Part shown: one piece after another, positions 44,025 to 54,626 of the stretch
How the letters are laid out: each line of letters begins with the position of its first letter
How positions within the stretch are numbered: the stretch's first letter is position 1
NCBI RefSeq assembly: GCF_001625195.1
Contig: NC_054389.1
Location: forward strand, 8,366,520-8,430,519
Direction of reading: 5' to 3'
DNA length: 64,000 nucleotides
From: Drechmeria coniospora
Taxonomy: Eukaryota > Ascomycota > Sordariomycetes > Hypocreales > Ophiocordycipitaceae
Program-made: the position numbers and the translations under genes
The notes under the pieces: generated by a model
What the model was told of the DNA's origin: nothing
Databases searched by the model: none
What the model saw: only the letters and a program-made list of their open reading frames with translations

Positions 44025-47000
44025 CTACCAAATGCGCTTCGCCACCATCTCGTAACGCCACACTCCTTGGTACTCGCCCTTGCCGCCAGCGTCTTTGTTT
44101 CTCGTGAGACCTTCCGTCTTGTCCACGTTGATCCAGCGTCGCTTGTCTTCGCCGACCTCGACGTCGGCCCGACCACCCACCCGACTGCCCTGCGCGTCGT
44201 AGGACTCGGGTTCGGCGAGGCCTCGCGCAATCAGGGCCTCCTTCTGCTTCATGGCAGAGTATCGGTTACGCGCGTACTTGAGCAGCACCATGCCGAGGAG
44301 CAGTTTGAGCATGAGGAGAACAAGGAAGGCGATGAAGAAGACGACGACCATGGTGAGGGCGGCGATTACATCGTCAGACGTCCAAGAGTACCACCGACGC
44401 GAATTCAGGGGCGAACCGTAGGGGTAGCCAAAGGTGGCGCGTCCGAGCGACGTCCGAAGCAGCGTATCGAACCGGTTGAGGGCCGCCATCATGGCGGGAG
44501 ACGTCGGCGTCGCAGACTCCTCACTAAGGGACGTCTGCGTCGAGGGCGGCGCCGGCATCGGGATGTGGGTCGACAGGAACATGTGGTAGGTCTGGATCGA
44601 CGCACGAATGAAGAGGCACGACAGCGGGATGACGGCGAGTCCGAGTCGTCGGGTGAGAGATGGTGCGACAAAGGCCTGTCCTGTCAGTTCGCGTCGACGC
44701 CGCGGGGCGGGCTCGACTTACATTCGTGTAGTAATCCTTGCAGAGGATGTCGAGGGTCCGACTGTAAAAGGCGGGCTTGATGTTGTTGAACTTGGTCACG
44801 TACGCGTGCTTGATGGTGTCGACAAGCATCTCGCTGCCGATAACGATCAAGAAGGGCGACAGGACCTCCCCAGACATTATCCACGACGGCAAGAAGGTAA
44901 AGCTAGGCGGCAGGACGGACGATGAGCGGTTTGGCGTCGATCCGGAGATGTCCTCGAGTACCGAGTCGGAGCCCGCTCCTGGAACGGAGAGGCCGCCCAC
45001 CTCGACGATGTTTCGCATGCCAATGATGAGCAGCATGATCCAGAGATGGAAGCGCTCCACAATGTCGGCGCAGGTGAGCTGGAACAGGTTGTCCTTCTCG
45101 AAGCGCTTGAAGACAGTGCTTTTGATCTCGACAAACTGGTTGGACAGCAGGAGGGTGAGGAGCGCGTTGGAGTACGAGTTGACGGCCACGTTCAGGGTGA
45201 TGACCTGGTAGTAGAGGGAGATGGAGTGGAGGCAGTTGTATGACAAGGCGAGCATGAACATGCCGAGCGGCAAGAGGACCTTGGAGCGGCCCATGGCGTT
45301 TCGCGACAGCGTCTCGGTGCTGAAGAGGCACTCGAGAATGTCCTGGCCGAGGGCGGAGAGGAGTCGGTCGCCGACCTCGAGGATGTTGTAGATGACGTAC
45401 AGCTTGATGGCGGACTGGGCGCGGATGAAGTGGTACATGCGGCTCGCATCGAGGGTCATGAGAGCGAGGGAGCTGCAGGCGATGACGGCACCCTGCAGTA
45501 GGTCCGCCTTGTGAAAGGCCGAGAGGGTAGAAGGCGTCGATCTGGCCCTCCGCTGCCGAAAGGTACCGGTCTTCGGTCCGGGGTCGCGGGAGCCAAGGGC
45601 CATCCTCGGCTGCTCGGCCTTGGCGTCGATGCGCAGGTCCGACCTCGGATTCTGCAGGCGCTCGCGGGCGGCCGAAGGTGTCCCATTCTCCACGACGGGT
45701 TCGCTCGCGACGCTTCGGCCCCTCGATCTCGGTCTCTCGGGCTCCGAGCCGACGGCGGCAGAGACGTCGGTCAGCAGGAGGCCTCTGTCGCGCCGCCCTC
45801 GTCGCCACAGTCGTCGCCCGCCATTCCAGAAGAAAGCGAGGAGGCGGATCAATTTCTTGCCCGCGGCATCGGCCCACCACTTGACCAGCACGGCCAGGGC
45901 TATGACAAACCTGATGGGTAAAATGGTGAAGGTGTAGAGCCAAGCGTCGAGACAGGCCAAGGCACCAAAGTACAGCGTCCTTTCGAGATAGGGGGGCATG
46001 AGAAGGACGTTCTTGAGTCGCTCGAATTTGATGGCGTTGGACTCGTACGGCATGTCGCTGAAGTAAGACTGGTGGACATATAGCGGGCTGGGTCGTTGAG
46101 CGGCCAGCTCGAGCTGCAGGTGGGTCGGCAGAGACATGGGAGGGAGCGGTATCATGGACGGCATCGGGGAGGGCGGTCGCGGAGAGGAAGCCGGCTTCGC
46201 CGTCGGAGGAGCCATGGCGCCATGGACGGCGGCGGGGCCCGTCTTGCTGGCGGGCGAGTACGACGGGTGGTCGAAAATGTTGTAGGTGCCGGTTCCGTCA
46301 CTGTTCAGGTTCAAAGGCGGCGGCCTGCCGGGTGGGTGGGAAAGGAAGGAATAGACGTCGGACAATGCAGAGTAGGGCGAGGCGTCGACGGACTGGATGC
46401 GGGACGTCGGGGGCGTCGACAGGGTCCGCGGGGATGGCGAGTGCAGCGATCGATGTCGAGTGTCCATGGACTCCCAACGGCCTCTTCCTCGCGATTCTGG
46501 ATGAGGACTGCTGGCGTGAAGGAATCCGTTGAAGGCAGAGTCGGCCAGCGGCAGGGGAGAATAGTGTCGGAAGGCGTCGCGTGGGAGAGAGGAGCGCCAG
46601 GCGAGGTCCTGGTCGACCGAGGCGCGGTGGGGAGGCGCCGGGGCGATGGGTAGAGACTCGGGCGAGTTCATCAGCTCCTGCATCTCGGCAGCGGACAGCT
46701 TGTGGACGCTGTCCTGGCTCTGCGTCTTTTTGATGCATCTGCTCCCGCTGAGCCTTGGCGGCGGCGGCGGCGGCGGCTGGTGCTGCTGGTGCTGCAGTTG
46801 TTGAGAGCGATGGTTGGAAATCTGGCCATTGTCGGGCATCTGGCCATTGTTGGGTCCCGAGGCTGCGGGCGACGTGGAGCGGCCCCGGCTTTGGCTTCGA
46901 TGCCTCGAATGACCATGACGCATATCCAGATGGCTCGACTCGGCAGCGTCGCCGTGAGGGTAGGGTGCCGGCGTCGACGAAGGATCCATCGTCGAAGTCA

Positions 47001-47049
47001 GCGATGGGGGCTGCTGGTTCGAAATGATGGGATTCGCCGCGGCCGCCAT
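44025..47049 (-). CDS. TAPT1/Emp65-family multi-pass membrane protein
   Basis: Exons 47,049-44,722 and 44,675-44,025 (46-bp intron, GTAAGT donor, CTGAC branch) give 992 residues. The first 330 residues are disordered, rich in proline, serine, histidine and glutamine (SQQLQHQQHQPPPPPPP). From about residue 340 the Tapt1 family core begins, with ERTLYFGALACLDAWLYTFTILP, a helix-rich stretch, DILECLFSTETLSRN, LHSISLYYQVITLNVAVNSYSNALLTLLLSNQFVEIKSTVFKRFEKDN-type segments and DTIKHAYVTKFNNIKP. Exon 2 adds two more membrane helices and a basic tail. Yeast Emp65 partners Slp1 in the ER and protects soluble ER proteins; animal TAPT1 is needed for cilia. The ATG at 47,049 is preceded by an in-frame GTG. 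Confidence 0.92.
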
Positions 47050-48074
47050 CACTGCGTCTGCTGCACCATCTCCACCCGTGCCTTTGTGCTCGTGCTCGCG
47101 GGCGTTGTCGAGCTCGGCGTCTTGCTCGTGACGGGTAAAGCGAAAGGATGCAGAAAATGGGGGGGGGCACTAGCAAAGGATGGTGCAAGGTTGAGGGTGC
47201 GTTTGGTGCGTGCGTTTGGTGCGTGGGTTGGGTGCGTGGGTTGGGTGCGTGAGTCGGGTGCGTGCGTGTGGTTGGCAGCAGCAGGCAGCCGTCTTTGGTC
47301 GACGTTGGCGGCGGACACCTATTACAAGCGTACTTGGACTATTATAGTGAGTGGCAGACAGGCATTGTGGCAGGCAAGTATAGTGACGGGCCGGCATGCC
47401 TGTACTTGGCGGCAGCGACGAGGCCTTGTAATTACTGGCAGCAGCGCAGGCCTTTCCCCCAAATGCATTGGCGCGCCAGGCCTGAAACAGACTGCCGCAC
47501 CGCCTGCCAGGCCTTGTGCTGCCAGCGGATGATGATGGTAGGCCGGATCGAGGGCAGGCAGGTGGGGAAGGCACTAAATAACACCTCATCGTGTCTCGGA
47601 GCGGGTCCAGCCGTCGTTGTCGACGCCTCGGTCAGCTATCGAGCAAACTATCGAGTCACCCATCGCGCTCTCCTCCATATCGGCAGCGTGCAGAAGTGCC
47701 ATCGTCGTCACCATGAGGTTCGCAGGTCACGGTGATGGGGAAAGTGCTCGACGCAAATCATGAGGCGGAGACGGGCCTCGTGCGCCTCGTGCAACAGTCT
47801 CATCCTCACCACCATGAGGCTCGTTCACCCCGCACGAGGACGGGAAAAGCGCTCGACGACAATGGCGATGGAGATTGGCATCGTTCATTTCCTCCCCGAA
47901 GGCCTGTATATATATTCAGTTGCACGAGACACATGCGTATGGGAATTATTGGTGCAATTCAAGTTGGCCGACTACGTTTCCTGCTCGGCTGCGTTGCGAG
48001 ACTTGACGGTCCAAACAAGCAGGGCGCTTATGTTGTTGTCGAGGGAGGGAGCTATTTGGTTCGGCCCTTCCCTC
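47050..48074. other. Intergenic stretch
   Basis: Near 47,195-47,270 lies a degenerate GTGCGTG/GGTTGG simple repeat just upstream of the TAPT1-family gene; a run of G sits at 47,158-47,166. Two related blocks at about 47,700-47,765 and 47,795-47,860 share CACCATGAGG and GGGAAA-GCTCGAC. No gene seen. Confidence 0.5.
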
Positions 48075-49034
48075 TCACAAAAGAGAATGCCGTCGGCTGC
48101 GACGGTCCCCGCCGTCGGCGTCGAGAAATTCGTCGAACCAGGTGACGGCCTGGCGAAAGGCTTCCCTCTTGGCGAACCTCTGGACACGCACCTCCTGCTT
48201 GCCCCGTACGGCGAAGCCGTGGGAGACGCCGCTGTAGAGGGTCATCTGGTAGGGTTGGCCGGTCTTGGCCAAGATCTCCTCGCTCCTGCGACGCTTCTCC
48301 GGCGGGAAGATCTGGTCCGTCTCGGCGGCGGCGATGGAGAGCGGGCCGCCGATGGCCGCGAGCTCGTCCTCCTCGACGAAGGAGGGGTGGGCGACGAAGC
48401 CAACGTCGATGGCGTCCTTCAAGTGCCGAACGACGTACTGTCGGTTCGAACATGACAAGGTTAGCCTCGTCGAGCCACTCGAGGGGTTTGACCTGGGGTC
48501 TTTTTTGCGTCGTTATTCACCTTGGCGCCAAAGCAGTATCCGACGGCGGCAATCTTGTCGACGCCGAGCTCCCGTAGCGCCTTGACGCCCTTGACGACAA
48601 TGGGATCGACATGCTCGGCCGTGTGTGGCCTCCTGCCGTCGGTGCCGCGCTCGAGCCAGTCGAAGAACTGGAAGCCTTTGGGCGGGTTGGGCGGCACGGC
48701 GTCACCGTCGAACAGGTCGACGACGAGCGTCGTGTATCCGCTGGCAGCGAAGCCGTCGGCGATGAGCTTGCTGTTCTGCCAGATGCCGATGACGTCCGGC
48801 AGGTAGAGGATCCCGCAGCCTTTGCGCGCCCTGCTGCCGGTCGCCTTGGCTACGTAGGCCTCGACTCTGCCGTCGTCGATCTTGATGGACTCTCCGGAAG
48901 GCGTGCCGCTAGGTGATGCCGTTGTGAGCTCTGGATGGGACCATGGCCGTGTAGCCGCAACACACGATGGCGGGGAAGACGTACGCAAAGAGGGTGCCGA
49001 CGGCGCAGCATTCGGCGGGAGGGTGGGACGCCAT
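48075..49034 (-). CDS. Dienelactone hydrolase family protein
   Basis: Three exons (49,034-48,985; 48,908-48,521; 48,437-48,075) with introns of 76 and 83 bp encode 266 residues. The first exon supplies the usual fungal opening MASHPPAECCAVGTLF. The alpha/beta-hydrolase triad is visible: Cys142 in GYCFGAK (the nucleophile elbow, ending exactly at intron 2), Asp187 in AAETDQIF and His219 in SGVSHGFA. Family members open lactone rings in chlorocatechol breakdown, but many fungal relatives act on unknown esters, so the substrate is open. No neighbouring aromatic catabolism genes are seen. The splicing is supported by restored family motifs at both junctions. Confidence 0.9.
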
Positions 49035-49690
49035 TTGGACCCTCTCGGTCGGTGTGTTGGAGAGGCTTCCTGCGATGGCCGGCGTCCAGGGCGGCGGGGC
49101 GCAATATGTTGGCGTTTCAGCTTCCTACGTGACGCTTTCTTTTAACGGGGCGTGCCTGTTGCTCCTCCGCCTGCGCAAGATGTGTCGGGTGGATAGAGAC
49201 GAGGTGAGGTTGCTTGCTGACGCTGTGATGACTATTTATGAGAAATCCTTCACGGAGGACGGAGTAGCTCGTTCGAGTGGGCGTGGCAGCTTGTACTCCG
49301 TACAAGTGCGGTATTACGTGCAGGTGTCGTCGAATGTGCATGTACACCTGCATGACCACGCCTACAGCACATACATTCATGCCATACCAGGAGGATCATG
49401 GACCATCTCCTACCTCCACCTCGACGTCGCATCGGCACCGACACGAGCCGGGGATCCAAATACAGGTACAAATACACCCACGGAGCACCACCACTTGGTA
49501 ATACGCATGCGTCACCGACATCGACACAGTGAGCTTACGAATAGGTGCTCCGTGCCAAGTCGGTTGCCATTTGTGGACGGCGAAAGGCATCAGCGAGTGG
49601 CACGTCTTGCTTCGTTGTCGTCGCACCCGAACACGGGACGAGGACGGGGTCGAGCATCATCTGGCTTCGATGATTTATTTCTGCTTTGCT
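49035..49690. other. Intergenic stretch
   Basis: This holds the upstream region of the hydrolase gene and the 3' flank of the zinc finger gene, with some GTAC words near 49,290-49,350. Open frames that cross it run antisense or out of frame with the genes. No gene seen. Confidence 0.5.
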
Positions 49691-50665
49691 TTATCTTGTC
49701 CGTAAGCTCTTTGGCTTCCGCTTCTTGAACATGACTGGTGCCACGACGGTTGGTGCCTCTTTGGCCTCGTCCTGGTTGTCGGGGAACGGCTCTGGCCCCG
49801 TCTCGGGCTCCTCCTTGACGCGAACTTGCTGCTTGGCCTCCCCCGTCTGTCCCTCGTGGGCCTCGTCCCCATCGTGCGGCTCATCCTTGACCGTCCGGTC
49901 CTGCGGCTCATCCTTCACCGCCCCGTCCTGCGCCGTCTTCTCGTCGAGTGCCGTCTCGCCGTCCTCCTTCTTCACCCCGACCTCCTCATCCTCTTTCTTC
50001 TTGGCCTCGCCCTTGAGCGGGATGGTGGCGGCCGAGAGCAGCGCATCCAGCTCGGCGTCCTCCTCCTCGGGCATCGCCTTCGAGTCCCGACCCCATCGGC
50101 GCGGCTTCTTGAAGAGCGATCGGACGGCATCCTCCTCCTCGCGCCGCAGCGCCTTTGCCTCGTCCTCGTCCTCGTCGCCGTCGGCATTGGCGCTCCGCTT
50201 GCGAACCCCCGTGGCCGCGCGAGCGGATTCGGCTTCCTTGTCGCCGAGGACTCGCGTCTGCGTCACCGTCCACTCGCCCGCCATGGCCATCTCTGGCCGC
50301 AGCTCCGAAGGCATGGCGACGCCCATGACGGCGAGCTGCTCCCTTTGGCGCTGGCGCTCGGCATCGAGCGGTGTCGTGTTCGCATTCGTGCTGCTGGTCG
50401 TGCCGTAACTGCTGTAGGCTCGTGATGGTGCGGATGACTTGTCACCCGAGACGACGCCGTTGAGTCGTGCAATCTCCTGCTTCGCTCGCTCCTTGTCCCG
50501 CTCTTCTCGCTCGTGGTTGCGGTGTATGTCCCGCAGCGCGCGCTTCACCGCCCCCTGGTGCCGACCGGTCGCTTCATGATTCTGTCGCTCGAGCTTCGTG
50601 TCGCGCACGTAGCAGGAGCAGTGCTTGCACCAGTATTTCGGTGTGGACTTCCAGTATTCCGACAT
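49691..50665 (-). CDS. U1-type zinc finger protein (WBP4-like)
   Basis: The 324-residue protein opens with a U1-C/matrin-type zinc finger: Cys13, Cys16, His30 and His36 in YWCKHCSCYV and RQNHEATGRH. A charged helix follows (HEREERDKERAKQEIARL). The rest is low-complexity, with a conserved SLFKKPRRWGRDS-like segment and a long acidic/lysine repeat region (VKDEPQDRTVKDEPHD), ending in FKKRKPKSLRTR, a likely nuclear signal. This layout resembles WBP4/FBP21 spliceosomal proteins, but no WW domain is visible. It is likely a nuclear pre-mRNA splicing factor. I chose the ATG at 50,665 because the finger then begins at residue 13, as in the family; an in-frame ATG at 50,812 would add 49 residues. Confidence 0.85.
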   Translation of the reverse strand: MSEYWKSTPKYWCKHCSCYVRDTKLERQNHEATGRHQGAVKRALRDIHRNHEREERDKERAKQEIARLNGVVSGDKSSAPSRAYSSYGTTSSTNANTTPLDAERQRQREQLAVMGVAMPSELRPEMAMAGEWTVTQTRVLGDKEAESARAATGVRKRSANADGDEDEDEAKALRREEEDAVRSLFKKPRRWGRDSKAMPEEEDAELDALLSAATIPLKGEAKKKEDEEVGVKKEDGETALDEKTAQDGAVKDEPQDRTVKDEPHDGDEAHEGQTGEAKQQVRVKEEPETGPEPFPDNQDEAKEAPTVVAPVMFKKRKPKSLRTR

Positions 50666-51602
50666 GCTCGCTCGCTTCGTCGGCGTTGTGCCGCGTCGGG
50701 CGTCTAGAAGGAACCAGTGGGGGAAGCCAAGGGACGATGGCTGGGAAGATGGATGAATGTCGTACGAACCCGGAGTCCTGTTGAATGATTTACGCGAGAG
50801 GGGACGAAGCACAGAGTACCAGTCAATAGGTGTAGGTCGGGCGAAAAAAAAAACCCTTACGTCATCCTGGTTGGCATCGACGGAGTACGGAGCACTGTAA
50901 TTACGGAGTCATCACTAATAATAATAATAATTATCCGTCAACCCCAAGGTACGTCGATGTACAGTCATGCCACCACCAAGAGCGTACGAACAGTGCCGCG
51001 TCCGTCGCTTGCGTTCTTTCATGAGAAAAGACTTGCACTCACGGGAGAATATGGCTTGTACTTTAGTTGTCGTTTGATTAAATATACACAAAAAAATTAC
51101 AACTATTGGGGTAACACTACATCATTCTCCTTCCGGTGCTCGCTGCATATCGACCCCATCGTCCAGCGACCATCGCCCAGCGATCGTCGTCCAGCGTCTA
51201 GCGTCTAGCGTCCAGCGTCCAGCGTCCAGCGTCCAGCGTCCAGCGTCCAGCGTCCAGCGTCCAGCGTCCAGCGTCCAGCGTCCAGCGTCCAGCGTCCAGC
51301 GTCCAGCGTCCAGCGTCCAGCGTCCAGCGTCCAGCGTCCAGCGTCCAGCGTCCAGCGTCCAGCGTCCAGCGTCCAGCGTCCAGCGTCCAGCGTCCAGCGT
51401 CCAGCGTCCAGCGTCCATCGATCCTACTCGGCAGCCCCGTCGACATTGTGCCGCGAGCATGGCGCAACGGCGACAAATGTCCACGTCGATGTCGAAGGAT
51501 GTTCCATCCATGACGGTGCATTACCGGAACGATCCGATCCGGTTTATCGGCGGACGGCGGACCAACCAAGCGGCCCGGGGGTATCTTCTTCCCTTGCGAG
51601 AT
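50666..51602. other. Intergenic stretch with minisatellite
   Basis: Apart from the heptamer array at 51,189-51,417, the segment has a short (TAA)n-like stretch at 50,918-50,932. Open frames crossing the array are created by it. Confidence 0.5.
51189..51417. repeat. 7-bp minisatellite, about 32 units
   Basis: The unit AGCGTCC (plus strand) repeats almost perfectly, with two GTCTAGC variants at the left end. Because 7 is not a multiple of 3, three units make 21 bp and the same seven-residue peptide repeat appears in all three frames; none of the three minus-strand frames meets a stop inside the array, and the peptide there is DAGRWTL. It lies about 185 bp downstream of the PIR-like gene's stop. 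Confidence 0.97.
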
Positions 51603-52703
51603 TCAAGCGTACGAAAAGAGGAGGGCGACGAGAACGACGCCGAGAGCGGCCATGAGGAAAGTGGGTCGCTCCTTGGACGCCGCGGCGGTGGTGACCAAGC
51701 GGGTGGTGCCCTTGGGCCCCAATCCATCGCTGGGCTGGCTCGCAGACGGCGCCGTGGACGAGGCGCTGCCGACGGTGCCGGTGCCGGTGCCGGCGGCGGC
51801 GGCGTTGGAGACGGTGCCGGTCGGGTATCGGGGCTGCTCTTGCGCGTTCTGACCGGCCGGCGCCGTGGCAACGTGGATCGGAGCTTGGGCGCACGGCGTC
51901 GAGTGGATCTGAATTTGGCCGTCGGCAATCTGGCATATGGGGTAGGCGACGCTCGTCGAGCAATTCTTGTGTTGACCGTTGGACAGGCCCTTGACGACGT
52001 TTGTCGGTAGTATCTCGGTTTGGCCCAGGTTCGAGTTGTTCGCGTCGTTTGCGTCGTCGGAACCGTCTGCATCTTCTGCGTCGAGAGGAGGGGGGTGGCT
52101 GTCCTCGTCACCGCCGTCCTCGTCACCGCCGTCCTCGCAGGGCATGGCGACGATCTCGACGGGCTCGCACTGAGGGGCCCAATGGCGGTCGTAGAGGTTG
52201 TAGAAGTTGCCGGACTGGCAGCGGTAGAAGACGGTGGTCGGGCCGAGGGCGAGGGAGCCGTTTGTGCAGTAGGAGAAGCCGGCGGTGAAGATGGCACCTG
52301 ACTGGGGCGGGCCGTCGAACTGGAGCTGGAAGCTCGACGAGATGTAGCCGGTTCGGTCCTTGGAGTCGGTGAGGACGCTGTCGGCGAGGGTCAGGACCAG
52401 CGTCTTGTCGCTGTTGCAGGTCGTCGCGCGCTTCTAGAATGGCGGAAGAGGAGAGAGCAGGTCAGACGGTGGGACGAGGCGGAGCGGAGCGGAGCTGTCA
52501 GGCGTGGAGGGCTTTACCTTGACGACGACGTTGCGCTTGGCCACGGCCGGCGTGACAGAGTAGATGGTGACCTCGAACTTGCCGTCGTGCGACGGACCGC
52601 AGCCCGCGGGGGCGGCACCGTCGGGCTTGGCCGTGTTGGCCACGGCGGCGGCGGCGAAGGAGTTGGCGGCGAGGCCGACAAAGGCCAGGGGCGTCCACTT
52701 CAT
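51603..52703 (-). CDS. PIR-domain cell wall protein with GPI signal
   Basis: Exons 52,703-52,518 and 52,433-51,603 (84-bp intron, TCTGACC branch) give 338 residues. A signal peptide (MKWTPLAFVGLAANSFA) is followed by the PIR C-terminal domain: four cysteines (68, 118, 134, 151), LADSVLTDSKDRTGYI, FQLQFDGPP and SGNFYNLYD. This matches Pir/Cis3 proteins, which bind wall glucan. Unusually, the PIR-repeat core QIADGQIQ (230-237), the site of glucan linkage in yeast, comes after the domain rather than before it, flanked by Cys229 and Cys243. Between them is an acidic region (EDGGDEDGGDEDSHPPP). The C-terminus (RPTFLMAALGVVLVALLFSYA) is a GPI-type signal. The start is the only ATG with a signal peptide. 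Confidence 0.88.
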
Positions 52704-54363
52704 GACGGCGGTGGTGAAGGCGGTGGTGAAGGCGGCGGTGAAGGGTGATGTGCTGGCGGTGCTGGCGGTGGCTGCGAGAGTCGGACACTGTCAGCAACGT
52801 CACTCTCTCCATGCTTTGCCTTGACCATCCTTTTCGCCACGACATTGCATCGCATCGCATAATCGCATCACAGCATCACAAGGCGCGCACGGCAGCTCGT
52901 CTCGAGACCCAAGGATAAAGGACAAGGCGGGGGCCGAGTCGCGAGGGGGGGTACGACATGGTTCGAGGGTCGACGGGCGCGACCAGGATGGAGGATTCAT
53001 GGTGCCTACCTGCTTCCGTGCCGTTCCGAGGGCAACGCGACAGATTCAATGCACGGCACGCGATGGGCGTCGGAGCGATGGAATCCTTCCCGCCGCAATC
53101 GTCGGTCGAGAGAACGGTCGATCGGGGGGGTCGGTGCCAGGAGGGTTGTGGAGGTAGCGAGCGATGCTTCTGGCGCAACGGCGTGAGGCAAATCACAGGT
53201 CCGGGCGAGAGCGAGAGCGAATGTCGAGACGGGTTTGGGACGAGGGAGGCGTGGTGAGATGAGGTCAACAAGGCTTGGGGGCAGTGGGAAGATGACGGTC
53301 TATATCTCATGGCGGCACGCTCGACGGTCCCGGACGGAGTGGAGGCTGGACGCTTCCCATGCTGCTCGGTCCGGCCAAGCAATCGCGGACGAGCAGGAGG
53401 TGCCTGGCTCGCAGGGGCCCTCGTGGCTGCTGCTCCGTACCGCTCAAGGCCATACAGGAACTAGAGGGCCAGTATACATGTTGCAATCCTTGGTTCCGCA
53501 TCGGTCAGCCGATGCCGGCCACCGGGGTACCAAGACCACCACCGAGGCAGCTCAGGTTGACGAGGGACGAGGAAGACCAGATGTCCTCCCGACAGGATAG
53601 GCCTCAGTACACGTACACCTCCTGTACCTGCGACCGCTGGGCTGGCCCGCCCCACCGCTAGTCTAGTCCGGCCGGTCGAGGGTGCGGAGTCCGGACGAGG
53701 AGCGCGGCCCCCATCCGGCGTCAAGGCGCCGGCGAAGGGGTTGAGTGGGTTCGTCCGGCCGAAGCAAGGCGCCAGCGGCTAACCCACGCGCGTTCCTCGT
53801 CGCAGCCTCGCTTCATGCATCCTCCTCTCCAACCCTCCCTCCCCTCCCTCACTGCCCTCCCGTGCTCGCGCTCGGCGATGGCCTCACGGTGCGTGGCACT
53901 GTCAATCCATGCGTCCACAGCTTGGCACCATGGGCGGGAACGGCCAGGCGTCGACGGTTCGGATGAGACGGCAGCACGCTTCACCGCACCACGCTTCCAT
54001 CACACTTGCACCGCACTTTCGGCGCATTTCCACGGCGGTTCCGCGCCATTCGTCCACTAATGCCGTCCACTTTCACCATGCTTCCATGCACTTCTACGGC
54101 ACTTCCACTGCACTTCCACTGCACCGTCCGCTGCACTTCCACCACAGTTCCAGTGCCCTTCCACTACCCATCCCCCACACTTCCACCTTGCGTCCACTAA
54201 GCTTCCGCTACCCTTCCACGACACCCGCCATGCTGCCACACACCCCTCCACTGCACGTCCACGACACCCACTGTGCACGGCGCCCACGTGAATGCGCACC
54301 GACATGGCGGCTGCCCGACAAAGTTGTCGCGCCGTCGCCCGGCGCCATGTCTGAAAAGAATCG
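52704..54363. other. Intergenic stretch, first part of a gene desert
   Basis: The 5' flank of the PIR-like gene is followed by sequence without coding signals. From about 54,000 to 54,290 the plus strand is built of irregular CACTTCCAC-like units. Long open frames there reflect this low complexity. Confidence 0.5.
54000..54290. repeat. Degenerate CACTTCCAC-type simple repeat
   Basis: About 20 short units related to GCACTTCCACTGCA are spread irregularly over the interval. Spacing is not constant, so it is a degenerate low-complexity tract rather than a clean array. Confidence 0.7.
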
Positions 54364-54626
54364 TCACCGCTCACGCATGTCCTCCGATCGGCATTGGTCC
54401 TCGACGCACTGATCTTCATCCGCATCGTCCTTCAGGCACGAGACGATGCGGCCCTCGACATCGTAGGCGGCGGCGTACGGATCGTACTGTGCGGCAAGCT
54501 CAGCGCCCTCGCTTGGCTCATTCGGCACACCTCCCTTGCCCAGGCCATCAACGATGGGTGCGTCGCGAGCCAGGACGGAAAAGGCGCTTGGCAACCCGAA
54601 GAATAATATCGGTAGCTCTCGGCAGC
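54364..54626 (-). CDS. Possible 3' exon of a small secreted protein
   Basis: In this frame the peptide reads ELPILFFGLPSAFSVLARDAP, like a signal peptide with its cleavage site, followed by an acidic chain with three cysteines (SCLKDD, EDQCVEDQC) and a stop at 54,364. Third codon positions are mostly G or C, as in real genes of this window. There is no ATG right in front: a short first exon must be assumed. One option is ATGCA at about 54,694 joined by a 67-bp intron with weak donor GTATCG. Family unknown. Without an RNA read the model stays tentative. Confidence 0.3.

Noticed and set aside
51122..51569. Proteins made of DAGRWTL repeats
   Set aside because: They arise from the 7-bp array in overlapping frames; flanking sequence does not look coding and there is no promoter or conserved start.
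53909..54412. A 167-residue plus-strand frame rich in His, Pro and Ser
   Set aside because: It follows the degenerate CACTTCCAC repeat and has no conserved feature.
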